Shown piece by piece: positions 44,415-53,737 of a DNA stretch of 64,000 nucleotides; positions within the stretch are counted from its first letter, which is position 1; each line of letters opens with the position of its first letter. A program made the translations under genes and the position numbers. The notes beneath the pieces are model-generated. The model was not told the origin of the DNA and made no database searches. It saw nothing but the letters and a program-made list of their open reading frames with translations. The DNA lies in assembly GCA_022447555.1 (NCBI GenBank), contig JAKVBF010000012.1:203078-267077 (forward strand), read 5' to 3'. The stretch is from Mariniblastus sp. Lineage in GTDB: Bacteria; Planctomycetota; Planctomycetia; Pirellulales; Pirellulaceae.

Positions 44415-45077
44415 TTAATCATCGTCTTTGTCGGCGTCTGGTTTTTGGGTGATTTGATCAACCAAGCCATACTCGACAGCTTTGTCGGCGGTTAAGAAAA
44501 AGTCGCGGTCACAATCAGCCGCGATTTCTTCTGGCGTTTTGCCGGTATGCTTCGCCAAGATTTCATTGAGTACGTGTCGGTTACGCAAGATCTCTTCGGC
44601 TTGGATTTCGATATCACTGACCTGTCCACTGACGCCTCCATAGGGTTGGTGAATCATGACCCTAGAGTTGGGCAGGCAATATCGTTGTCCCTTAGTGCCT
44701 CCAGCCAGCAGGACCGCGGCACCACTAGCGGCTTGGCCCACGCAGAAAGTGGAGATGGGGCAAGTCAGGATTTGCATCGTGTCATAGATCGCGAGTGTTG
44801 CGATCACATCGCCGCCGGGCGAATTAAGATAGAAATTGATGTTTTTTTTCTTATTTTCACTTTGCAGATATAGCAGCTTCATGACGATCTCATTGGCGTT
44901 TCCTGTATAGATCTCACCCTGCAAAAAAACAATCCGATTTTCCAAGAGCAAATCACCCAAAGTCATTTGACGTTGGCGTTGATATTGTTGTTGGGCGTAG
45001 GAGTTTTGCAGCTGAGACTGAGGGTCATCTGCTGGTTTATCAAGTCCGAATGGAAAGTTGTGGTTCAAGACGAACAT
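44415..45077 (-). CDS. clpP: ATP-dependent Clp protease proteolytic subunit ClpP (first copy)
   Basis: 220 residues with an N-terminal extension rich in Gln (NSYAQQQYQRQRQ). Triad Ser118 in VGQAASGAAVLL, His143 in MIHQP and Asp192 in RDFFLTA. The residue after the nucleophile is Gly instead of the usual Met (SMG to SGA), and the extra N-terminal residues differ from the second copy, so the two subunits have probably diverged in pore or substrate properties. Downstream of tig by about 290 bases, past a terminator, so it may have its own promoter. Confidence 0.95.
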   Translation of the reverse strand: MFVLNHNFPFGLDKPADDPQSQLQNSYAQQQYQRQRQMTLGDLLLENRIVFLQGEIYTGNANEIVMKLLYLQSENKKKNINFYLNSPGGDVIATLAIYDTMQILTCPISTFCVGQAASGAAVLLAGGTKGQRYCLPNSRVMIHQPYGGVSGQVSDIEIQAEEILRNRHVLNEILAKHTGKTPEEIAADCDRDFFLTADKAVEYGLVDQITQKPDADKDDD

Positions 45078-45262
45078 CCTTTGAGAATCGATCTAGTTTG
45101 CAACGCGTTCAGCACCCGAGGCAAACGGCTATTTATGTGCCGCAGACGTGGTGCGAGCCATGTTGGGGTGTTTGTTAATCTACTCAACGGTACCGGCATT
45201 GCCCTCTAGAGACAAGACGGGATCGCGCGGTTCCGTTTCCCGTTCCACTCATGGGCTGTATG

Positions 45263-45301
45263 AAAAAAAGGCGACCTTCGTCGTTTAAGAAGAATGTCGC
45301 C
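45263..45301 (-). terminator. Intrinsic terminator after tig
   Basis: On the minus strand GGCGAC...GTCGCC with an interrupted inner stem (TTCTTC / GACGAA region), followed by seven T, 70 bases past the tig stop. It separates tig from the clpP pair. The remainder of the 292-base gap has no gene. Confidence 0.75.
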
Positions 45302-45369
45302 GTCGTTTTCTGCTCGGGGGCCACTTTCGGGATCATCACGTCACCTGAAAGCAAACCGACCGCCGGTTT

Positions 45370-46860
45370 CTAGTCATCCGCCTTGCTGGTAGTGGATGGG
45401 AGTGGCTGAGCTTCACCATCTTCATATTTCGCTTCTGGAATCATCTCTTTTGGACTACCGGCAGCGAAGAAATTCAATCCGGAAGTCGTTGCTTCCTTGT
45501 CCACCTCATAAGGAGTTGCCGTAAATTGGGCGCTGTCGGTAATCAAGTCGATCACTTTTCGCTCGATGATCATGTTCCGTAAAGCGTCCATTTGTCCGGT
45601 CCGTTCAAGACGCGCCCGAACCCGACGAGGTGAGTCATTTCTCTGAACTGCGATTCTCGCAATTTCGAGATCGTAATCACCCGGTTCGTCTTCAATTGTT
45701 TTCTCTTCGGCAATGCGTTCTAGGATAAAGTGTTCTTTAAGCAAACGCTCGGTCTTTTCCAGAATGTTCTTTCTCAACCCGTTCTTTCTGGCGATGATTT
45801 CGTCTTCGCTAAAACCGCTGGATCGCATTTCCATAACGGAACGATCAAGCTCGCGTCCGGATTGACGTCGCAAAAGATCTGGTGGTAACGACCAGTTCGC
45901 GGATTCGGTTAAAGAAGTGCTGATCTGGTCGCGGACTTTTTCGCGTTGAGCGTACTTCAACTGCTCTTCCATCGAGCTTTGGATTAGTTTTCGTAGCTCT
46001 TCTTCAGATTCGATACCGATTTTGCTGGCGACCTCTTCCGTTGGAATGTCTTCAACTCTTTTTACATCCAGTACTTCAAATTCAAGATCAACAGACTCGC
46101 CTTGTAGTGATTCATTGTCGGCGAATTCACTGATCGTCACGGATGCGTTGACCTTATCACCTGACTTGGCACCTGACATCAGTTTGTCGAAGCCCTCTAG
46201 AGTAGCGTCAGCTAGGCTGAGCGTGGGCCGAACTTGAATGCTCTGTTCGCTTTCCTCAGAAATAACGTCTTCGCCGTGCTTCGAGACGATGTTACAGATC
46301 ACGTAATCATCGGCCTTCGCAGCATCGTCGACAGGAACCAGATCGGAAAACTGAACCGCCAACTTGGCGATATGTTTATCAACGTCTTCATCTGTGAATT
46401 CATGTTCAGGGCGTTCCATCTTCAGACCTTCCCATTCAGGCATGTCGAATTCGGGCCGCACTTCAATATCAAACTCGTAGGTCATATCACCGTCATCGGG
46501 AATATTAACCTGCTCAAAATCAAGGTTGGGTTCGCTGATGGCCGAGTAGTCTTGCGTTTCACCCACTTGGGTCAGACTGTCCATTAAAATGGATCCTTTG
46601 ACCTGATCCGAAATCTGCTTGCGAAATTTGTTTTCGACTAAGGCGCGAGGAGCTCGTCCGGTACGGAATCCTGGAACCTCGGCTTTGGGAACTAGCTCAT
46701 CGAACTCTTTTTCAAAATAGCGTTCGATGTCTTCACGCGGAATGGTGACCGTTACATGCCGCTCGCAAGCACTTACTTCTTGAACGTCCACCGACAGGTT
46801 CAATTCCTTCTTTTCTGGTGGGTCCGCAACTTCATCTTCGTGGGTTGTGTCGGTATTCAC
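45370..46860 (-). CDS. tig: Trigger factor (ribosome-associated chaperone)
   Basis: 496 residues. The ribosome-docking signature VPGFRTGRAPRALVENKF is near residue 62, after an N-terminal VSACERHVTVTIPREDIERYF. The central FKBP-like PPIase region (about 170-265) is divergent; the usual catalytic aromatics are hard to identify. The C-terminal arm is helical with a long acidic tail (EDGEAQPLPSTTSKADD). It binds nascent chains at the ribosome exit. The adjacent clpP genes fit the widespread tig-clpP-clpX neighbourhood. Confidence 0.94.
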   Translation of the reverse strand: MNTDTTHEDEVADPPEKKELNLSVDVQEVSACERHVTVTIPREDIERYFEKEFDELVPKAEVPGFRTGRAPRALVENKFRKQISDQVKGSILMDSLTQVGETQDYSAISEPNLDFEQVNIPDDGDMTYEFDIEVRPEFDMPEWEGLKMERPEHEFTDEDVDKHIAKLAVQFSDLVPVDDAAKADDYVICNIVSKHGEDVISEESEQSIQVRPTLSLADATLEGFDKLMSGAKSGDKVNASVTISEFADNESLQGESVDLEFEVLDVKRVEDIPTEEVASKIGIESEEELRKLIQSSMEEQLKYAQREKVRDQISTSLTESANWSLPPDLLRRQSGRELDRSVMEMRSSGFSEDEIIARKNGLRKNILEKTERLLKEHFILERIAEEKTIEDEPGDYDLEIARIAVQRNDSPRRVRARLERTGQMDALRNMIIERKVIDLITDSAQFTATPYEVDKEATTSGLNFFAAGSPKEMIPEAKYEDGEAQPLPSTTSKADD

Positions 46861-46969
46861 TCTGTTAATTCCTGTTTGAATATTTCAAAACGCGCTTCCC
46901 CAAACCGTTTGCAAACCAAAACTTGGGAAATACAGTCGTGAAAAACACGACTTCAAAGCGCTTCAAGGC

Positions 46970-46996
46970 AAAAAATAAGCCGCATGAAAACGCGGC
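46970..46996 (-). terminator. Terminator after tRNA-Gly
   Basis: Minus-strand stem GCCGC / GCGGC with loop GTTTTCAT followed by TTATTTTTT, about 57 bases past the tRNA. A second hairpin, GTCGTG-5 bases-CACGAC at 46935-46951, follows it. Confidence 0.65.
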
Positions 46997-47052
46997 AGTG
47001 TTTCTGAAACTACGTGTTGGGCAAACCCCAGTGCATACACTGGGAGGCAAAA

Positions 47053-47124
47053 GCGGGTGATGGGATTCGAACCCACGACATTCACGTTGGCAACGTGACG
47101 CTCTAGCCACTGAGCTACACCCGC
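47053..47124 (-). tRNA. tRNA-Gly (anticodon GCC)
   Basis: 72 nucleotides, cloverleaf complete: acceptor GCGGGTG/CACCCGC, D-arm GCTC...GAGC, anticodon stem TCACG/CGTGA with loop TTGCCAA (anticodon GCC), T-loop TTCGAAT. CCA is not encoded. Reads glycine codons GGC/GGU. Confidence 0.97.
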
Positions 47125-47511
47125 GTTTTGGCTAAAAGTTCCCTCGAGCCTAAGACTCCCAGGACACTGTAAACCTTGGAGCAAAAATCCATTTAAATGG
47201 CAAAAAGAGATTATACGAGCGGCCAATGGCGTCGCAAGTGCCATTGCAGGCCGAATGAGAGATAAAGTCAGCCAGCATTTAATTTGAAAATATGTCTGTT
47301 TAACGGTAAACTATGGCTCCGATTTGACCTCAACGCGGTCGTCGCGATATTCCCGGTTTGCTCAAACACCGGCATTTCGCGTTCAAAACCCGCGATCGTC
47401 AAACAGGCATCAGTCGACCGGTAGTTCACCCGGGACAATCCGATTTTGGTTTCCATGCGGTGGCTTGGTTCTGGTAAAGACCGAACGAGTGACTCTTCAA
47501 AAAGGAAGTTT
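47125..47511. other. Gap between tRNA-Gly and the FHA gene
   Basis: Contains the leftward tRNA promoter (separate entry) and a rightward candidate for the FHA gene, TTGACC-16 bases-GATATT at 47324-47351. No coding frame is convincing. Confidence 0.4.
47210..47237 (-). promoter_or_regulatory. Promoter of tRNA-Gly
   Basis: On the minus strand TTGCGA, 16-base spacer, then a perfect TATAAT, about 86 bases upstream of the mature tRNA 5' end, implying a leader removed by RNase P. Confidence 0.6.
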
Positions 47512-48387
47512 ATGTTAAAAGCCAAATTAGTCGTCGTTGGCGGGGAAGCAAAACAGACGGAAGTTCGGCTTAAGGTATTACCCACCATTATTGGCCGCGC
47601 TAGGGAAGCGACTCTGACGCTGCCTCACCCTTTGGTGAGTCGCCAGCATTGCGAGATTTTTGAAAAAAACGGCCGATTGTATGTAAAGGATCTCTCCTCG
47701 CTTAACGGAACTTACCTCAATAACGAGCGGATCGACGGAGTGCAACCATTCAATCCCGACCAATTGCTAACGCTCGGGAATGTTACATTCCGAGCCGTCT
47801 ACGAGCTCGCTGAAAATCAGGAAACTGATGCCCCTTCGGATCCCTCTCAGGCCCCAGCCGTTTCTTCGGTGCAGGCTGCGGTAGCGGTGCCGGCTGCGGT
47901 AGAAATGGAACCGATCGAAATAGCGTTTCAGGAGGTTGACTCGGATAGCTCTCAAGATGGCCTACCTGTTTTTGATCGCCAAACCGATCGGGGAGAGCCG
48001 GTTGCTGGTAAAAGGAGGGTTCCTGATGCAAAGGTTAAAAAACAAGCTGACTTTTTAGGTTCCGATACAGGCGAATTATCGGCTGTCGATGCAGGGGCTC
48101 CCGACGAATCGAACGCCAGCGAATCGATAGGCTCAAGCGATATATTGGCCGGTGCAGAATTGAAAGAAGTGGCTGATAAATCGGTTTCAGATAGCGCGAT
48201 TGCTCATTTGCCAACGGCCAACGAGGCCTTGAGTTTTGCGGGCGGCTTTGAATTGCTCGACGCAGAAAAATTAGCTCTTGAGCAGGTCGAAGCGATCCAG
48301 ATTGACTTAGGTAAAGAGAGTTCTCCCAAGCCTGAGGAAACCTCGTCCACGGAGCTGGATTCTTTTGTGCGAAAATTGCCTAAATAG
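47512..48387 (+). CDS. FHA-domain protein
   Basis: 291 residues with an N-terminal forkhead-associated domain (about residues 1-100) that binds phosphothreonine peptides: TIIGRAREATLTLPHPLVSRQHCEI has the Gly-Arg and Ser-Arg-x-x-His core, and LSSLNGTYLNNERI the Asn-Gly. The remaining 190 residues are acidic and low-complexity (Ala, Glu, Ser, Asp), likely disordered. No kinase gene is adjacent. AAGGAAG upstream fixes ATG 47512; the frame opens earlier at 47446. Confidence 0.9.
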   Translation: MLKAKLVVVGGEAKQTEVRLKVLPTIIGRAREATLTLPHPLVSRQHCEIFEKNGRLYVKDLSSLNGTYLNNERIDGVQPFNPDQLLTLGNVTFRAVYELAENQETDAPSDPSQAPAVSSVQAAVAVPAAVEMEPIEIAFQEVDSDSSQDGLPVFDRQTDRGEPVAGKRRVPDAKVKKQADFLGSDTGELSAVDAGAPDESNASESIGSSDILAGAELKEVADKSVSDSAIAHLPTANEALSFAGGFELLDAEKLALEQVEAIQIDLGKESSPKPEETSSTELDSFVRKLPK

Positions 48388-48482
48388 CCTTGTGGCCTCA
48401 GCTCATGCTTGTTTCGCCGCGTGGATTCCCTGCCCTGCGTCGAGCAACATCCGAAGATTGTTCTCAGAGAGTTGTGCACGAA

Positions 48483-48618
48483 ATGACCTTCGAAAGTTGA
48501 CCAACAGTTGATACGTCGTATCCGTAACGGTGACGGTAACGGTGATGCTTGGAATGATCTCATCGGACGGTATGAAGGACGGTTGTTGGCGTTTGTCGGT
48601 AGCCGTTTGTCTAATCGT
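48483..48618 (+). pseudogene. Decayed ECF sigma-factor fragment
   Basis: The frame from 48508 reads QLIRRIRNGDGNGDAWNDLI then GRYEGRLLAFVGSRLSNR, very like the start of planctomycete ECF sigma factors (LIRRIRxGDxxAWxxLIxRYEGRLLAFxxxRLxxR). Directly upstream an ATG at 48483 reads MTFES then hits TGA; deleting one T in AGTTGA joins MTFES-DQQ to the rest, so a one-base insertion broke the gene. A 12-base near-perfect duplication (48524-48535 / 48536-48547) adds four residues inside the motif. After about 43 codons homology stops, so the sigma-2 core and sigma-4 are missing; the convergent acyl-CoA ligase gene begins here. Non-functional remnant. Confidence 0.6.
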
Positions 48619-48651
48619 CTTCAAGCTCGGTCACTCTCCAAACGATCGGGC

Positions 48652-50268
48652 TCATTCAGGCTCTTCAGCCTGGTCATAAAGTTGATCGATTTCGGATGAG
48701 TATCGATTTAGGATCGGGGTTCGGCAAAGGCTCCCCTTGGGCGTGAGCAATCCCCGTTCCACTGAAAACGGCTCCCGAATTAAAAGGAATCTGCCGATCT
48801 GTTCGTAACGCGATAGTCCGCTCAAGCACCGGTTCACTCTGGCCTCGAGCCGTTTTGGATCAATGGGCCACATGGCCGGCACGATCAAGGCGGTTAAATA
48901 ATCTCGCCGATCTCCGACCACGATGCATTGGTCAATCCATGGATCGCTTACTAATTTTGTTTCAAGGGCCAGTGGTGAGATGTTATGGCCACCCGTTGTG
49001 ATTAGCATCTCTTTTTTTCGCCCGATAATGGTCAGGTATCCTTCAGGGTCGATGGTTCCGAGGTCCCCTGTGTGCAGCCAGCCGTCCTGAACATCCCGAT
49101 CGGTTTGGTCTTTGTCTCGCCAATATCCGACCATCACACCGGGACCCTGAACCAAAATTTCTCCATCACTGGCGATTCGGATGGTTACGCCGTCAATCGC
49201 TTGCCCAACGGAACCTCGGCGATTGGCGGCCGGACGGTTGGTCGCAACCACGGGGGAGGCTTCGGTCAAGCCATAACCGGTGACTAATTCCACGCCAGCC
49301 GATTGGAAGTAGTCAAAAACAGGATCGGCCAGAGGAGCCCCGCCGCAGTTGCAAAGTTGCATCCGACCTCCCAGTAGTTCGAGGAGTGCTCCGGGCTCAT
49401 CTAAGCGATCTTTTGCCTTCAGTTTCCGGTAACACTTTTCAAAAAAATAGGGCACCCCGTTGAGATAGGAAGGTCGGAAATGAGCCAGTTCTTCGAATAC
49501 CCTGCCAGGTTCCCGACTGAGGATGCTGTGGCATCCTGCCGCATAAGCCGTGTATTGGTCAGCCACCCTGGAAAAGATGTGGGACATCGGTAACCAACAC
49601 AGCCGAATATCATCGGGTCCTAGTGGCAGTGCGCTGAGTTTCGCTTGCACATTGGAAACAATGTTTTTTTGGCTCAGCATGACCCCCTTGGGTTTTCCGG
49701 TTGTCCCTGAGGTGTAGAGGATGCTCAGTAGCGAATCTTGGTCGACGTTTGCTTCGGAGTGGCGACGGAGTGAGAGTGCTTTCAGTTCGGGTGTAATTGC
49801 CTGATCCAGGTCGGCGAACGTTGGGTCTCCGCTAAGCGTTGTGTCGTAGGCCCATACTTTCTTACCATTGATATCAACGCTTTGGGCCTTGGACCGTTGT
49901 GTTTCGTCGGATACGACGACCAGATCGGGTTGGCAGTGGGCCAATTGCGATTGGGCTTGTTCACGAGTTAGCTGCGGGTTGATCGGGATGTGAACGGCCC
50001 CCACTGCTTGAATCGCCAGATCGAGGATCATCCATTCGTAGCGGTTCTCACTTATCTGGGCTACCCGATCCTCGGGATGGATACCGAGATGAAGGAGGCG
50101 TTTTGCAAAAATGACTACTCGTTCTTCGACTTCCTGCCAACTCAATGTACGCCATTGCCCGGCTTCAAAAAAAGTCAGACAGGAACCGGTGGGGTTGGAG
50201 GCTGCTTGCGCAAAGAAGATCCCAATTAGGGTGTTGGAGAAAAACGGACTCGGCGAGTGATTTGTCAT
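48652..50268 (-). CDS. Long-chain acyl-CoA synthetase (AMP-binding)
   Basis: 538 residues of the ANL superfamily, FadD15/long-chain branch, activating fatty acids to acyl-CoA. Motifs: YTSGTTGKPKGVMLSQKN (P-loop), VTGYGLTEASPVV, WLHTGDLG and GRKKEMLITTGGHNISP. The next gene, 27 bases upstream on the same strand, is a bifunctional beta-oxidation enzyme, so the pair likely forms a fatty-acid utilisation operon. Its product would feed that enzyme after acyl-CoA dehydrogenation, for which no gene is present here. The C-terminal end (LTPKGSLCRTP) is slightly shortened compared with FadD. Confidence 0.9.
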   Translation of the reverse strand: MTNHSPSPFFSNTLIGIFFAQAASNPTGSCLTFFEAGQWRTLSWQEVEERVVIFAKRLLHLGIHPEDRVAQISENRYEWMILDLAIQAVGAVHIPINPQLTREQAQSQLAHCQPDLVVVSDETQRSKAQSVDINGKKVWAYDTTLSGDPTFADLDQAITPELKALSLRRHSEANVDQDSLLSILYTSGTTGKPKGVMLSQKNIVSNVQAKLSALPLGPDDIRLCWLPMSHIFSRVADQYTAYAAGCHSILSREPGRVFEELAHFRPSYLNGVPYFFEKCYRKLKAKDRLDEPGALLELLGGRMQLCNCGGAPLADPVFDYFQSAGVELVTGYGLTEASPVVATNRPAANRRGSVGQAIDGVTIRIASDGEILVQGPGVMVGYWRDKDQTDRDVQDGWLHTGDLGTIDPEGYLTIIGRKKEMLITTGGHNISPLALETKLVSDPWIDQCIVVGDRRDYLTALIVPAMWPIDPKRLEARVNRCLSGLSRYEQIGRFLLIREPFSVERGLLTPKGSLCRTPILNRYSSEIDQLYDQAEEPE

Positions 50269-50295
50269 GGCTTAGACGGTTCGCAACCTTACGAA

Positions 50296-52353
50296 CTAAG
50301 AGTAGAACGGGGTGTTTTCGAAGGCCATTGTACGAAGCATGGCATTGGGTGCCCGCTGGGGCGAACCGATCGCCAATTGATCCAGGAATGAGTTGACTTC
50401 ACCGATGCCGAACTGGTCGGCCCAGAATAATAGCCCTCCTAAGTGGCTAGGAAAAGAAAGGCCGTTGATGATACATAGGTCGATGTCTCGCGGATCTGCC
50501 ACAATTTGATGTTCTAAGATATGGGTGGCTTCCAGAACCATTGCGGACATGACGCTATGAGCAATTCTAGGATTGGCAATGCGTTCCTCTCCAATTTGGT
50601 AGTCGATCAAAAGCTGATCAGCCTCTGGGTTGGGCTTTCTCTCGCCGTCCAGTTTATCGTATCGGTAAAATCCATTCAGTGATTTTCTGCCCAGCCAACC
50701 TTTTTTTACCATCTTGGGCAAGACGGGAGACGGCGTCAGGCTGCGGATACCGCTGTCCCACATTGCCCGACCAGCCAACATGCAGGTATCGATCCCAATG
50801 ACATCCATGATCTCAAAAGGCCCTCCTCGAAAGCCAAAGTCTTGCATAGCCTGGTCAATTTCGTGAATCGTATGGCCTTGCTCGGCGAGCCGTAGCGATT
50901 GATCGAGCATGATTGTCAGCAATCGATTGACGACGAATCCGGGAGCATCTTTCACAGCCACGGGCATTTTACGCATGGCACGAACGAACCCAACGGCTGT
51001 CGCAATTGTTTGTTCCGAGGTTACGTCCCCCCGGATCACTTCGATCAGAGAAAGGATTTGTGGGTGACAAAAATGGATGCCGCAAAAGCGAGTCGGATTT
51101 ACGATGCTATCTACCATTCGTCGGAGCGGGATCGCTGATGTGTTGGTGGCGATGATTGTTTCATCACAGATCACTTGTTGGATTTGATGGAAAACTTGCT
51201 GTTTGATTGGTAGCGATTCAACAACGGCTTCGATCACCAAATCGCAACCGGATAATCCTTTATAATGATTGGTGGTTGTGACTTGGTCGCTGTCCAAGTA
51301 ATCCCTGGCTTTGGTTAGTGCTTCCTCTTGATTGTCTAGCAACACCACACCCATCCCGCTTTGGACACAGACGTGCGCGATGCTACATCCCATGATTCCC
51401 GCCCCGACAATGCCGACTTGGGAAACTTCTTCGGGTACTAAGTTTGTGTCGACAAAACCAGGCTCCTTGCGATTATGCTCTGCTAAGAAAAAGTGATTCA
51501 ATAAACCACGACTCGGCGGGCTGCCATAAGCTTTGGACATTACGATGGATTCAGAAGCGAGAGCCTGGTCGTGATTTAACGTGGCAGTTTCCAGCATATG
51601 TTCCAAGACCAGTCGCGGGGCGGAATCATGGATTTCAGCCCGGTTGGCGATCTCTTGAATGAACTGGGAGCGGAGGGATTTCAAATCCGCGACTTGCTCA
51701 ACCGGTCCCAATAGTTGTTGTCTCTTTTGTAGATAGGTTCCGGATTCAACGGCCAATTGGAGCTGAGTCTCGGCCGCCCGCACTCGGGCGTCCTGTGCGA
51801 CGACGTTGTCCACCCATCCCATTTCATAAGCCTGCTGGGCCGTGACCAGCCGGCCGCTAGTGACCAAGTCTAAACCGACCTGAAGACTCGCCATTCGAGG
51901 GAGACGAACGGTTCCTCCCCACCCGGGAACCAAACCAAGTTTTACTTCAGGCAACCCTAGCGTTGTCCCTTGATCGGCGGCGATTCTGAAGTCACACCAG
52001 AGAGCCAGTTCCAAGCCACCTCCGACGCAGGCTCCATGGATGGCAGCGCAGGTTGGGAACGGCATGGTGCTCAAGCGTCGCATGACGCTGCGTCCTGTTT
52101 CACAGAAAGAAACAATCTTTTCAGCGGGCCAATCCAGCGTGTTGTTGATGGCCTTAAGGTCAGCGCCAGCGACGAAGATACGGGGCTTTGAGGATATCAA
52201 GATAATGCCCGAGAGATCGGTTTGACGGGACAGTTCGGCAAACGTCCGATCAAGCTCTTCGAACATCTCGGTTGTTAATACGTTTGCCGAGGAGCCGGGC
52301 ATATTTAGTGAAATCAGGGCAATCCCCGAGTCTAGATACTCCACAGAAACCAT
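50296..52353 (-). CDS. Bifunctional enoyl-CoA hydratase / 3-hydroxyacyl-CoA dehydrogenase
   Basis: 685-residue FadB/FadJ-like multifunctional beta-oxidation enzyme. The N-terminal crotonase domain carries GADLKAIN (oxyanion loop), HGACVGGGLELAL and LGLPEVKLGLVPGWGG, with the two glutamates at the hydratase positions. The dehydrogenase half starts with the NAD-binding VGIVGAGIMGCSIAHVC (residues about 310-330), has the catalytic IHFCHP and KDAPGFVVNRLL, and ends with the second helical domain. No thiolase gene (fadA) is adjacent, so the trifunctional partner must lie elsewhere. A GTG start at 52383 is possible; ATG 52353 has AGG five bases upstream and begins at the crotonase homology. Confidence 0.92.
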   Translation of the reverse strand: MVSVEYLDSGIALISLNMPGSSANVLTTEMFEELDRTFAELSRQTDLSGIILISSKPRIFVAGADLKAINNTLDWPAEKIVSFCETGRSVMRRLSTMPFPTCAAIHGACVGGGLELALWCDFRIAADQGTTLGLPEVKLGLVPGWGGTVRLPRMASLQVGLDLVTSGRLVTAQQAYEMGWVDNVVAQDARVRAAETQLQLAVESGTYLQKRQQLLGPVEQVADLKSLRSQFIQEIANRAEIHDSAPRLVLEHMLETATLNHDQALASESIVMSKAYGSPPSRGLLNHFFLAEHNRKEPGFVDTNLVPEEVSQVGIVGAGIMGCSIAHVCVQSGMGVVLLDNQEEALTKARDYLDSDQVTTTNHYKGLSGCDLVIEAVVESLPIKQQVFHQIQQVICDETIIATNTSAIPLRRMVDSIVNPTRFCGIHFCHPQILSLIEVIRGDVTSEQTIATAVGFVRAMRKMPVAVKDAPGFVVNRLLTIMLDQSLRLAEQGHTIHEIDQAMQDFGFRGGPFEIMDVIGIDTCMLAGRAMWDSGIRSLTPSPVLPKMVKKGWLGRKSLNGFYRYDKLDGERKPNPEADQLLIDYQIGEERIANPRIAHSVMSAMVLEATHILEHQIVADPRDIDLCIINGLSFPSHLGGLLFWADQFGIGEVNSFLDQLAIGSPQRAPNAMLRTMAFENTPFYS

Positions 52354-52530
52354 ATTTGCCTGCGATTGGGACACGTCAAACACTCAGAAACGGGTGGGTG
52401 AGGAAGTGATGTAGGGACGGAAACTGGCGCCGTGCTCCATGAAACTGAAATATTCATGCTAGGTCCGATCGAGGTTGAAGGAAAGTCGCCTCGAGTCGAC
52501 AATGAAGCCTTGAATCGCCGAGATCGGGAA

Positions 52531-52971
52531 ATGGAAAATATGATGGAAACGATAAAGTTACTGATTGCGGGCGCATTACTAGGGCTGTTCCTGTCGGGTT
52601 GCGCGGACTCGCCTCCTCAGAGATTACCTGCTGAGGCAGGGTCCACCATGGGGGGTGCCTGCGAGCTAGTGGTCCGCTTTAATGGCAGGGCTACGGACCA
52701 GCAGTTTTTTGTCGCTTGTCCGGATCCCGCGACGGTCTTGACCATTCTTGAAAAAGCTGAGCGAGCTCAGCAGATCGAATTCTCTGTTAGCGGCTCTGGT
52801 GACACTGCATTCATTACGTCCATTGGTGGTGTTGAAAATGAAAAAGGGGCTGGCGATAACTGGATCTATCAGGTCAATGGAAAGCTGGGCGATAAAAGTT
52901 CTGGGGTTTTTAGCGTTCAGCCCGGGGATGTCATCCAATGGTCATTTGGAAAGTATCGTCCAAGCGAGTAA
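52531..52971 (+). CDS. DUF4430 / transcobalamin-C-like lipoprotein
   Basis: About 146 residues from ATG 52531. LLIAGALLGLFLSGC gives a signal peptide with lipobox LSGC. The C-terminal half holds the DUF4430 signature NWIYQVNGKLGDKSSGVFSV then QPGDVIQWSFGKY, a beta-grasp-like domain also found in transcobalamins and gastric intrinsic factor. The gene upstream on the other strand is unrelated; the next gene, 62 bases downstream, is a DUF6580 membrane protein. The pair resembles surface binding protein plus membrane component of a micronutrient uptake system (inference). The exact start among ATGs 52531, 52540 and 52543 is not decided. Confidence 0.75.
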   Translation: MENMMETIKLLIAGALLGLFLSGCADSPPQRLPAEAGSTMGGACELVVRFNGRATDQQFFVACPDPATVLTILEKAERAQQIEFSVSGSGDTAFITSIGGVENEKGAGDNWIYQVNGKLGDKSSGVFSVQPGDVIQWSFGKYRPSE

Positions 52972-53033
52972 GATATCGCTAGTCGTGTCCAACATAAGCG
53001 GCATCCACATTCAACTTATGGCTTACTGAACCC

Positions 53034-53648
53034 ATGCAACTATCCGTAAAACAGAAACTTGCCGTTCACCTATTGGTCGTCGGGTCGTTGGTCGTCATGG
53101 CAGTGCTCAGTCGGTTCTGGTTAGCCGACTGGCCTAATTTCAAACCGGTTGCTGCGGTCGCCTTGTTTGCAGGCTTCCTGTTGGGTCAACGCTGGTTGAC
53201 CTGGCTGGTTCCGCTGGCGATCCTATTGCTGTCGGATTCCTTGCTCGGATTCTATGAGTGGCCTGTTATGGTTTCCGTTTATGCGAGCATGGCCGTCGCC
53301 GTTGGTGTTGGGATGATTCTCAAATCTCGATTCCAAGAGAGGACAGGGATCGTTCTTCGCATGGCCGGCATTGCTCTTGGCTCGCTCGTGATTTCAATTG
53401 TCTTTTTTTTAACCACCAATGCCGCGGTGGTTTTGGCTGGTTGGTACCCACTATCACTGACTGGCCTTGTTGAAAGCTATGTCGCGGGCTTGCCGTTTCT
53501 GAGATTTACCATTCTCGGGGACGCTCTTTTTAGTTTTGGCCTGTTCGCCAGCTACTATGCTGTCCTGTCTGGATGGGAGTCTAGGCAGAGGATGGCTCAA
53601 GCTGCTTTCCAATCGACAGGGTCCGCCGTTTCAGAACCCAGATCGTAG
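53034..53648 (+). CDS. DUF6580-family membrane protein
   Basis: 204 residues with five to six transmembrane helices: LLVVGSLVVMAVLSRFWLA, VAAVALFAGFLLGQRWL, WLVPLAILLLSDSLLGFY, SMAVAVGVGMIL, GIALGSLVISIVFFLTTNAAVVL and DALFSFGLFASYYAV. The combination NFKPVAAVALFAGF with LLLSD-x-x-LGFY is characteristic of DUF6580, which shares overall shape with ECF-transporter S components. Beside a DUF4430 lipoprotein, a role as a permease for a small ligand is plausible but unproven; no energising ATPase gene is nearby. Confidence 0.8.
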   Translation: MQLSVKQKLAVHLLVVGSLVVMAVLSRFWLADWPNFKPVAAVALFAGFLLGQRWLTWLVPLAILLLSDSLLGFYEWPVMVSVYASMAVAVGVGMILKSRFQERTGIVLRMAGIALGSLVISIVFFLTTNAAVVLAGWYPLSLTGLVESYVAGLPFLRFTILGDALFSFGLFASYYAVLSGWESRQRMAQAAFQSTGSAVSEPRS

Positions 53649-53737
53649 CTCGCATCAGATCGCAGAGCGGTGGCCACCTACTAAAAAAAACCTGCCGGTG
53701 TTGGCCGCGAGGAGAACGAAACGTTTTTCGGTTCGGT

